64,000 nucleotides of DNA from Toxorhynchites rutilus septentrionalis. Its lineage: Eukaryota; Arthropoda; Insecta; Diptera; Culicidae. A program made the position numbers and the translations under genes. Numbering within the stretch: position 1 is the stretch's first letter; every line of letters starts with the position of its first letter. The notes below the pieces were generated by a model that was given only the letters and a program-made list of their open reading frames with translations, made no database searches and was not told the DNA's origin. The stretch is taken from assembly GCF_029784135.1 (NCBI RefSeq), contig NC_073746.1, positions 103,556,515-103,620,514 of the forward strand, in the 5' to 3' direction. This document shows positions 56,601 to 64,000 of the stretch, piece after piece.

Positions 56601-57315
56601 GGACAGCGTCGCCTCACGACCTGTTGAACACTATTACATTGTAACGGATAGTCTTAGCTCTGTCGAAGCTATCCGTTCAGTGAGGCCGGAAAAGCACTCG
56701 CCGTACTTCCTTGAGAGAATACGAGAAATTTTGAGTGCTTTATCCAGACGCTGTTATGTCATTACCTTTGTCTGGGTCCCTTCACATTGCTCCATTTCGG
56801 GTAATGAGAGGGCTGACTCATTAGCAAAGGTAGGTGCAATTGAAGGCGATATTTATCAGTGTCAAATCGCCTTCAATGAATTTTATTCTTTAGTTCGTAA
56901 AAATACCATCGCTAACTGGCAACGCAAGTGGAACGAAGATGAATTGGGCCGGTGGTTCCACTCGATTATCCCTAAGGTTAGCCTCAAACCATGGTTCAAA
57001 AGTCTGGACTTGAGTCGGGACTTTATTCGGACCTTCTCCCGACTCATGTCCAATCACTGTTCTTTAGATGCGCTGCTTTTTCGTTTCAAGCTTGCCGACA
57101 GCAATCTCTGCGTTTGTGGCCATGGTTACCACGACATCGAACACGTTGTTTGGTCGTGCGAGCTATATTTTGTCGCCAGATCGAATTTAGAAAACTCCCT
57201 TCGGGCTCGAGGAAGGCAGCCCAATGTGCCGGTGAGAGATGTGTTGGCTCGGTTAGACCTTGATTACATGTCCCAAATATATGTTTTCCTTAAAGATATC
57301 GATCTTCGAGTGTGA
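53632..57315 (+). CDS. LINE Y ORF2, endonuclease-reverse transcriptase-RNase H
   Basis: 1,227 residues from the ATG in ATGTCTAA. It nicks target DNA and reverse-transcribes the element's RNA at the nick. Residues about 10-225 form the APE-like endonuclease (QWNCRS at 15, SETW with Glu44, GDFNSHG with Asp141, SDHLP with Asp216-His217). RT covers about 480-750: YRPIAMLSC, FLDIKGAFDSVS (570-579), GLPQGSCLSPLLYN (625-638), and the catalytic LADD at 657-660 where many relatives have YADD or FADD. RNase H covers about 940-1070: YFTDGSS, ELAAIYWAL, TDSLSSVEAI, GNERADSLAK. A Cys/His tail (CVCGHGYHDIEHVVWSC) ends the protein. No stops or shifts. Confidence 0.95.
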   Translation: MSNSNREVGDITVLQWNCRSLIPKLDTFKFLIHNFNCDVFALSETWLSSRDDISFHDFNIIRLDRDDRYGGVLLGINKSHSFFRIDLPTIGGIEAVACHANIRGKDLCIVSLYWPPRAAVSRKQLDDMCSLLPEPRLILGDFNSHGTAWGEQYDDNRSLLIYDLCNSFNMSILNTGETTRVPKPPANPSALDLSLCSNSLSLDCKWNVIQNPNGSDHLPIKISITIGSNSSESINMAYDLTRHIDWKKYADAITLAINSRDGLPPLEEYNFLSRLIYDSAVRAQTKPIPGSTIRRRPPNPWWDSQCSKLYVEKSNAFKAFRKRGTPENFQMYLALENQFKNLIKGKKRAYWRNFVGGLSRETSMKKLWKVARNMRNRSSTNESEEYSHRWIFNFARKVCPDSAPVQKIVRDIPQDRCDLDSEFSMVEFSLALLSCNNSAPGSDRIKFNLLKNLPGVAKHRLLNLFNRFLEHNIVPDDWRQVRVIAIQKPGKPASDFNSYRPIAMLSCIRKLLEKMILFRLDRWVETNGLLSDTQYGFRRGKGTNDCLALLSSEIQMAYAEKKQMASVFLDIKGAFDSVSIEVLSDKLHSRGLPPLLNNMLYNLLCEKHLNFSHGDSAVSRISYMGLPQGSCLSPLLYNFYVSDIDNCLTQNCNLRQLADDGVVSVVGSNESDLQEPLQDTLNNFSTWAIGLGIEFSTEKTEMVVFSRKHRPAKPKLQLLGKPITHAMSFKYLGVWFDSKCTWGAHIRYLSKKCQQRINFLRTITGTWWGAHPEDLIMLYRTTILSVMEYGSFCFQSAAKTHLIKLERIQYLCLRIALGCMPSTHTMSLEVLAGLLPLKDRFNLLSLRFLIRCKVMNPLVIGNFEQLIELNFHSGFMSSYHEFITMQVDPSSYIPNRVCFSDYINSSVHFDLFMKEKIHEIPDYLRSRIAPTIFKAKYGRVNCDNMYFTDGSSMNESTGFGVFNVFFSTSHSLQNPCSVYIAELAAIYWALDSVASRPVEHYYIVTDSLSSVEAIRSVRPEKHSPYFLERIREILSALSRRCYVITFVWVPSHCSISGNERADSLAKVGAIEGDIYQCQIAFNEFYSLVRKNTIANWQRKWNEDELGRWFHSIIPKVSLKPWFKSLDLSRDFIRTFSRLMSNHCSLDALLFRFKLADSNLCVCGHGYHDIEHVVWSCELYFVARSNLENSLRARGRQPNVPVRDVLARLDLDYMSQIYVFLKDIDLRV

Positions 57316-57683
57316 TTGTTCTTACATCCTTTCCCCCCCATTTTCTCCTCCTTTTCGTCCTTCGCGAGCTATCGGTTCCCTAACATTAGAATAAGTTAAA
57401 TTGTTAATACATATTAGATGTGAGGATAGTTTAAGAATTCAGTGTGATGTGTGAGTATGAATGTGAAAGTGAGTGTGAGTGTGAGTGTGAACATGGTTAC
57501 AATCTCCTTACATCCCATCCTTTTCCTAAAGAAAATGTGTCACCCTTCTAAACTCGAGTCGACCGCGAGTAATCGGTTTCCTATTTCATTAACCGTAGAA
57601 TTAAGAAAACATGTTAATAGTAAAAGTATAGTTGAGAGTTTGGCTTCTTTAAACCTATGTAACTGAGCCTGTACAAATAAACG

Positions 57684-57718
<35 letters not shown>

Positions 57719-57734
57719 TTGAGTAAACATTGTT

Positions 57735-58170
57735 TGCCAGTGCGCGTAGAGCGGGAATTCCTAAAGATTCATTGCACCTCTAATAAATTGCCGAAAGGCG
57801 TGGTCTTACGTTGATCGCACTTGATTGAAAAAATCCAAAACGAAATGTATTTGGTCGAAGCATTATATGAGTAGAAAGCAAATAATCGCTCGAAAATGAC
57901 TTGATTTTCGCGATGTGAAACATTTTCCGTTTTTCATGTTATGCATCCAATATTGGATACGAAAATTTCCACTGATGGGGAAAAAAATATTCAGAAGCTT
58001 TCCTGTTAATTGCGATTGATTGAAAAATAACAAAACCAAATGTATTTGGTTGCAGTGTTATATGGATAGAAAACATTAAAATAAACTATTTCGCATGAAT
58101 GTATTTTTCAATTCCCAGGGGAACTGGCAGATTATTTTTCAGCAACGATGATAGCAACGAGAATTCCGCG

Positions 58171-58221
<51 letters not shown>

Positions 58222-58683
58222 CGGCTGCTCCGATGTTTCAAGCGGAACCGTGGCATCACTCTCCTCCTGATGGATTCCCTTTTGGCCTTAGGTGCACAAA
58301 CAGGCTCTTGGTGACACCGTTCATCAGCGCATTCATGATAAACGAAATTAGCTTCACAACAACAGCGACAACATGCTCCAATCGCTGTTCAATCATAAAT
58401 GAGTGGGTTTACGAGCGGCGCTCGCTTATATACTGATTTTTGATTTCAATAGCCTGTTTTGAAAGCAATTTTAAGACTATTGAAACAAGTTTTTGGATGA
58501 AAAAGTAACAAGTATATGACGCGTAGACATTTTATCTTTCAAATGAAGTGTTTATCATATCATTTCGTTCAGTTGTTTAAGAGCTATTAACGCTCAAAAT
58601 CTCGGTCTCCAGCGTAACGCTTTCGTTCTCGAAACTTTGGTTTTACACCCCGGTATAGAAATGAAAGACGTAGTCCTACGTCA
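57735..58683 (-). repeat. repeat family R, copy C, interrupted by LINE Z
   Basis: The minus-strand start TTGACGTAGGACTACGTCTTTC at 58683 matches copy A. The TATA box (58425-58432, minus) and its flanks follow. Toward 57935 it has the CATCCAATATTGG ... AACTGGCAG module found beside H3 pseudogene 1. LINE Z begins directly after its end. Confidence 0.6.
58177..58220 (+). repeat. TG dinucleotide microsatellite
   Basis: About 22 TG units, uninterrupted. The open frames across it (poly Val-Cys) are artefacts. Confidence 0.97.
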
Positions 58684-58716
58684 AAAAAGAAAAAGCATAA
58701 TTGTATATCTGCCATA

Positions 58717-60184
58717 ATGGCAGAGTGCGATCCTCTTGATATGGACATTGAGTCTGATGTTTCCTCCTCACTAACTACTGGGAAGTCGCTTAAACGCGTT
58801 CCCCTCTCAGAGATGTCTTTTCAGAGGAAGAGTTAATCAACCTCAACAAGCCCCCTTCAAGAAAATTGGCAAACTTTTCCACTTCGCCCCCTCAATCTCC
58901 CGCTCCCGCTTCCGATTATCTCCCGAACTTGCCTCCCAGCCCAACTGTTCCCGCTTCCGCTCAACAATCGACCTCGTCCTCCCCCTCAGTTGTCCCCTCT
59001 CCGCGTGTCAAGGTCTATCCAGAAGATGCATCTGGATCTGGCCCATGGGTTGTTTTCTTCCGGCCAAAACCCAACGGGAAATCGCTCAACGTCATTCAGA
59101 TCATGAAAGATCTGACAAAAAATTATTCCTCCGTGGTCGAAATTAGAAAGGTTCGACCGAACAAACTGCGTGTTGTCGTGGCTGACCGGAAGCAAGCTAA
59201 CGAGATTGTTGTCGACAATAGGTTCGTACTAGAATATCGCGTATATGTGCCCTGCCATAACGTAGAAATTTCGGGGGTGATTACAGAAACGGGTCTGACG
59301 AGCGCATTAATAAAAGAGGGAGATGGCAGATTTAAAAAGCTCCCTTTGACGAAAGTTAAAATTTTGGACTGCCATCAATTAGGAAAAGTGTCCCAGGAAG
59401 AGGGAAAAACAAAATTCACGCCGTCCGACTCGTTTCGAGTAACTTTTGCTGGTTCAGCCCTCTCTGACTACGTTATGGTGGACAAATTGAGGCTTCCGCT
59501 GCGTCTCTTCGTGCCAAAGCCCATGACTTGCAACAAATGTAAGTCAGTTGGTCACACAGCAGACTACTGCGCCAACAAGGAGCGCTGTGCCACTTGCGGA
59601 GAGCAACATGTTGGGAAATCCTGCAGTGCGACTGAGCATAAGTGTCCATATTGCGGGAGGACCCCACATGAGCTCTCAGCTTGTGAAATTTACAAGAGTC
59701 GCTGGGAGAAACAGAAGCGCTCTTTAAAGGAACGCTCGAAACGCACTTTTGCGGAAATTTTAATGGAAGCGGACACAGCTCACGGGGGCACACCGTTTAT
59801 TTCCCAAGGGAATCCCCGGCGCAAAAATGTGACCACTCCCAAAATTCAATCACAAGTCCCTCCGGTGATATCCGCTGTTAGCTTGCCTAAAAAATCGAGT
59901 GCAGCGGTCAAGCAAAATCAGGTTCCTCCTGGCTTTCGTGGGAATAGTTCACCTTCGAACGACCCAGCACTCGATGGGACATCAAAAACCCCAACTGTCC
60001 CTATTTTTCCGTCCAGCTCAACTTCCCAATCGGGATTTATAAAGTTGTCTGACCTTTGGATCAAATCTTCAAGTGTTTTAACGTTTCCGACTCCATCAGA
60101 ACCATTGTCATTTCAATGCTTCCAGTATTAAGGACAATTTTGCAACAATTGATGCAAACATGGCCCCTCCTTGCAATGATTATC
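58717..60184 (+). pseudogene. LINE Z ORF1, frameshifted
   Basis: Opens MAECDPLDMDIESDVSSS, a different N-terminus from X and Y, and hits a stop at about 58833. The main frame resumes from about 58866 with the conserved core and the three zinc knuckles (CNKCKSVGHTADYC, CATCGEQHVGKSC, CPYCGRTPHELSAC). Relative to Y there is an in-frame deletion after RTFAEIL (about 59763) and a one-base loss near 60053 that shifts the end (SDLWIKSSS...). Two frameshifts, so non-functional. Confidence 0.9.
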
Positions 60185-60191
60185 TCTCTTG

Positions 60192-63100
60192 ATGTCTAAT
60201 TTAAATAGAGAGGTCGGAGATATCACTGTTTTACAGTGGAATTGTCGTAGTCTTATCCCTAAATTGGATACATTCAAATTTTTAATTCATAAGTTCAATT
60301 CTGATGTTTTTGCTCTGTCCGATACTTGGTTTTCTTCGCGAGATGATCTCTCTTTCCATAATTTCAATATTATACGCTTGGACCGTGATGACAGATACGG
60401 AGGGGTGCTATTGGGGATCAATAAGTGCCACTCATTTTTTCGAATTGACCTTCCACCTATTGGAGGGATCGAAGCTGTTGCTTGTCATGCAAACATCAGA
60501 GGCAAAGACCTCTGTATTGTCAGCTTGTATTGGCCTCCGAGAGCTGCGGTTAGCCGCAAGCAACTTGTTGACATGTGCTCACTCCTTCCTGAGCCACGAT
60601 TGATCTTGGGAGACTTTAACTCTCACGGAACTGCCTGGGGGAACAGTACGACGACAATCGTTCATCGATGATATATGACCTTTGTAACAGCTTCAATATG
60701 ACCGTTTTGAACACTGGGGAAACAACACGTGTACCTAAACCTCCTGTTAACCCAAGTGCTCTTGACCTCTCGCTTTGCTCGAATTCATTATCGTTAGATT
60801 GCAAGTGGAATGTAATCCAGGACCCCAACGGTAGTGATCACTTGCCAATCAAAATTTCCATCACCATTGGGTCGAATTCTTCTGAATCTATAAACATGGC
60901 ATATGACCTCACAAGACACATTGACTGGAAAAAGTATGCGGACGCGATTGCTCTAGCCATCAATTCCAGAGATGGTTTACCTCCATTGGAGGAGTATAAC
61001 TTCCTTTCTCGTTTGATCTATGACAGCGCAGTTCGCGCTCAAACGAAACCCGTTTCAGGTTCCACCATTTCCCGAAGGCCTCTCAATCTATGGTGGGATA
61101 GCCAATGTTCCAAGCTTTATATAGAAAAATCGAATGCATTTAAAGCTTTTCGGAAACGTGGAACTCTTGAAAATTTTCAAACGTATTTAGCCCTTGAGAA
61201 TCAGTTCAAAAATTTGATCAAAGGGAAAAAACGTGCTTATTGGCGAAATTTCGTGGGAGGTTTGTCACGAGAAACGTCAATGAAAAAATTATGGAAAGTG
61301 GCTCGAAACATGAGAAATCGCTCTTCAACGAATGAAAGCGAAGAATATTCACATCGATGGATTTTTAATTTTGCACGAAAGGTTTGTCCCGATTCCGCTC
61401 CCGTGCAAAAAATTGTTCGAAATATACCACAAGATAGGTGCGATCTTGATTATGAGTTTTCGATGGTAGAATTCTCTCTTGCTCTCCTTTCATGTAACAA
61501 TTCTGCTCCGGGATCGGATCGAATTAAGTTCAACTTGTTGAAAAACCTCCCTGATGTGGCGAAACATCGCTTGTTGAATTTATTCAATCGGTTTCTGGAA
61601 CATAATATTGTTCCAGATGATTGAAGACAAGTACGAGTTTTAGCTATTCAAAAACCCGGAAAACCCGCGTCCAATTTCAATTCGTACCGCCCAATAGCAA
61701 TGCTGTCTTGTATACGGAAATTGTTGGAGAAAATGATCTTGTTTCGCCTTGATCGATGGGTTGAAACGAATGGCCTACTCTCAGATACACAATATGGGTT
61801 CCGCAGGGGCAAGGGGACGAATGATTGTCTTGCGTTGCTTTCTTCAGAATTCAAATGGCTTACGCCGGAAAAAAACAAATGGCTTCAGTATTCTTGGACA
61901 TAAAGCGGGCCTTTGATTCAGTTTCAATAGAGGTCCTGTCAGACAAATTACGCTCTCGGGGTCTGCCGCCTCTATTGAATAATATGTTATATAACTTGCT
62001 TTGTGAGAAACATTTGAACTTTTCTCACGGAGATTCGGCAGTAAGTCGGTTCTCTTACATGGGCCTCCCCCAGGGCTCATGTTTAAGCCCCCTTTTGTAC
62101 AACTTCTATGTAAGCGACATCGACAATTGCCTTACACAAAATTGCAGCCTAAGACAACTTGCAGATGATGGAGTGGTGTCTGTCGTAGGATCAAACGAAT
62201 CCGACCTGCAAGGACCCTTACAAGATACTTTGAACAATTTTTCAACCTGGGCCATTGGGCTAGGGATCGAATTCTCCACGGAGAAAACAGAGATGGTGGT
62301 TTTTTCTAGGAAGCATAGACCAGCAAAACCAAAGCTTCAACTTTTGGGTAAACCGATCACTCATGCTATGTCATTCAAGTATCTTGGGGTCTGGTTCGAC
62401 TCCAAATGTACTTGGGGGGCCCATATTAGGTATCTGAGTAAAAAATGCCAACAAAGAATAAACTTTCTCCGTACAATTACCGGCACCTGGTGGGGAGCCC
62501 ATCCCGAAGATCTTATAATGTTGTATCGAACAACTATTCTCTCAGTGATGGAGTATGGCAGTTTCTGTTTTCAATCAGCTGCCAAAACACACCTCATTAA
62601 ACTCGAGCGAATTCAGTATCTTTGTCTCCGTATCACGTTGGGATGTATGCCCTCAACGCATACCATGAGTCTCGAGGTTTTGGCAGGCCTACTCCCACTA
62701 AAAGATCGCTTCAATTTATTATCTCTTCGGTTCCTCATCCGGTGTAAGGTTATGAACCCATTGGTGATCGGAAATTTTGAGCAGCTGATCGAGCTAAATT
62801 TTCATTCTGGATTCATGAGCTCATATCATGAATTCGTCTCCATGCAGGTTGATCCTTCTTCGTATATTCCCAACCGTGTTTGTTTTCCTGACTACATCAA
62901 TTCCTCTGTACATTTTGATCTGTCCATGAAGCAGGATATCCATGGAATTCCAGATTATCATCGATCGGGGATCGTTCCTACGATTTTCGAAGCAAAATAT
63001 GGGCGTGTCAATTGTGATAATATGTACTTTACTGATGGGTCCTCTATGAATGAGTCCACAGGATTTGGAGTGTTCAACAAATTTTTTAGCACCTCACACA

Positions 63101-63852
63101 GTCTTCAGAATCCTTGTTTGTATATTGCCGAATTGGCAGCAATACACTGGGCGCTGGATAGCGTTGCCTCACGACCTGTTGAACACTATTACATTGTAAC
63201 GGATAGTCTTAGCTCTGTTGAAGCTATCCGTTCAGTGAGGCCGGAAAAGCACTCGCCGTACTTCCTTGAGAGAATACGAGAAATTTGGAGTGCTTTATCC
63301 AGACGCTGTTATGTCATTACCTTTGTCTGGGTCCCTTCACATTGCTCAATCCCGGGTAACGAGAGGGCTGACTCATTAGCAAAGGTTGGTGCAATTGAAG
63401 GCGATATTTATCAGCGTCAAATCGCCTTCAATGAATTTTATTCTGTAGTCCGTAAAAATACCATCGCAAACTGGCAACGTAAGTGGAACGAAGATGAATT
63501 GGGCCGGTGGTTTCACTCGATTATCCCTAAGGTTAGCCTCAAACCATGGTTCAAAAGTCTGGACTTGAGTCAGGACTTTATTCGCACCTTCTCCCGACTC
63601 ATGTCTAATCACTGTTCGTTAGACGCGTTACTCTTTCGTTTCAATCTGGCCGGTAGCAATCTCTGCATTTGTGGCCGAGGTTACCACGACATCGAACACG
63701 TTGTTTGGTTGTGTGAGGTGTATCTTGTTGCCAGATCGAATTTAGAAAACTCCCTTACGAGTAATTGGTCCCCTTGCTTTAATCAGCAGAACAAGTTGAA
63801 ATGTAAATTCACAATAGATATACGAATAGATTTAAGAATTGAGTGTGTGTGA
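60192..63852 (+). pseudogene. LINE Z ORF2, multiple lesions
   Basis: Same domain order as in Y. Lesions seen by comparison: a one-base loss in a G run near 60642 (after SHGTAWG); a Trp-to-stop at 61622-61624 (VPDD-stop); a one-base loss near 61848 (SSEIQMAY region); and a deletion of about the last 37 codons, so that NLENSL joins 3'UTR sequence and reads to a chance stop at 63850. The RT motifs (GLPQGSCLSPLLYN, LADDG) and RNase H motifs are otherwise preserved. Confidence 0.92.
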
Positions 63853-64000
63853 TTACCAACATTGTAATAATTTCCTTATATCCCATCCTTTTCCTGAAAA
63901 ATTATGTCACCCTTCTAAACTCGAGTCCACCGCGAGTAATCGGTTTCCCACATTACTAACCATAAATTTAAGAAAATTGTTTGTATATATATAGTTTTAA

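Larger units (their letters stand above)
51445..57714 (+). mobile_element. I-like LINE Y, full length and apparently intact, with TSD
   Basis: About 6.27 kb, starting CATTCAAGTCTGG. It has a 5'UTR of about 596 bp, ORF1, an overlapping ORF2, a 3'UTR and about 26 A. TSD ATTGTTGAGTA at 51434-51444 and 57715-57725 (one or two A of overlap are ambiguous). Both ORFs are uninterrupted. The 3'UTR carries GTGAGTGTGAGTGTGAGTGT (57470-57490) and ends AATAAACGAATT plus poly(A), as does X. It is inserted in the flank of the H3 palindrome. Confidence 0.95.
58684..64000 (+). mobile_element. I-like LINE Z, 5'-truncated and broken, runs off window
   Basis: Lacks the 5'UTR: ORF1-like coding begins at 58717, only about 30 bp after repeat R. 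It is closely related to Y across the coding region. The 3' part lacks the end of ORF2 and some 3'UTR but keeps CCGCGAGTAATCGGTTTCC (63931-63949). The window ends shortly before the expected poly(A). Confidence 0.9.

Noticed and set aside
58099..58436. ORFs with Val-Cys repeats
   Set aside because: Product of reading through the TG microsatellite.
1..64000. endogenous viral element, LTR retrotransposon or new defence system
   Set aside because: No viral-type polymerase or capsid motifs, no paired LTRs with protease/integrase, and no clustered unknown genes were seen. The reverse transcriptases present are all of non-LTR type.

Overview
This is a mosquito-like genomic window, most consistent with a culicine such as Aedes. 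It is AT-rich and TE-saturated: two host gene pieces sit in a sea of LINEs, tRNA-derived SINEs, Tc1/mariner/pogo-type DNA transposons, MITEs and satellite-like repeats. The genus is inferred from the style of the I-like LINEs, the SINEs and the giant TE-filled introns. No species-diagnostic gene was available. Layout: 1-11.7 kb holds a decayed Tc1 transposase, a possible small spliced ORF, a mariner with intact inverted ends, several MITEs, a three-copy DNA-element family that forms a 1.9 kb inverted structure, and repeats with tandem modules. 11.75-13.88 kb (minus) holds four coding exons of EDC4/Ge-1, the scaffold of mRNA decapping. Its remaining 3' exons are not found down to base 1, so its next intron is at least 11.7 kb. 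14-29 kb holds a truncated LINE and SINEs with clear target-site duplications (TSDs), a Tc1 relic, MITEs and unassigned DNA. 29.4-41.3 kb is a readable nest: a DD37-type Tc1/mariner transposase gene is split by a pogo/Tigger-like transposon, which is itself split by a SINE, a full-length LINE (X), a second mariner family and a satellite-like repeat. 41.5-42.8 kb is a pogo-type element that keeps only its DNA-binding helix-turn-helix. 43.99-44.41 kb is the first coding exon of an unrecognised host gene on the plus strand. 45-51.4 kb holds mariner relics, a LINE 5'UTR-like piece and three related histone H3 pseudogenes, each with a histone 3' stem-loop; two of them form a palindrome. 51.4-57.7 kb is a complete LINE (Y) with intact ORF1 and ORF2, a poly(A) tail and matching TSDs, the best candidate here for a retrotransposition-competent element. 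58.7-64 kb is a related but broken LINE (Z) that runs off the window end. How the parts act together: the LINEs encode a CCHC nucleic-acid-binding ORF1 and an endonuclease/RT/RNase H ORF2. They could mobilise themselves and probably the SINEs, whose insertions show LINE-type TSDs and 5' truncation. The DNA elements present are mostly non-autonomous or dead. I found no operon-like, CRISPR-like or immune-type system. The most informative structures are the nested insertion series, the intact LINE, the H3 pseudogene palindrome, and a 72-bp LINE patch inside a satellite-like repeat.
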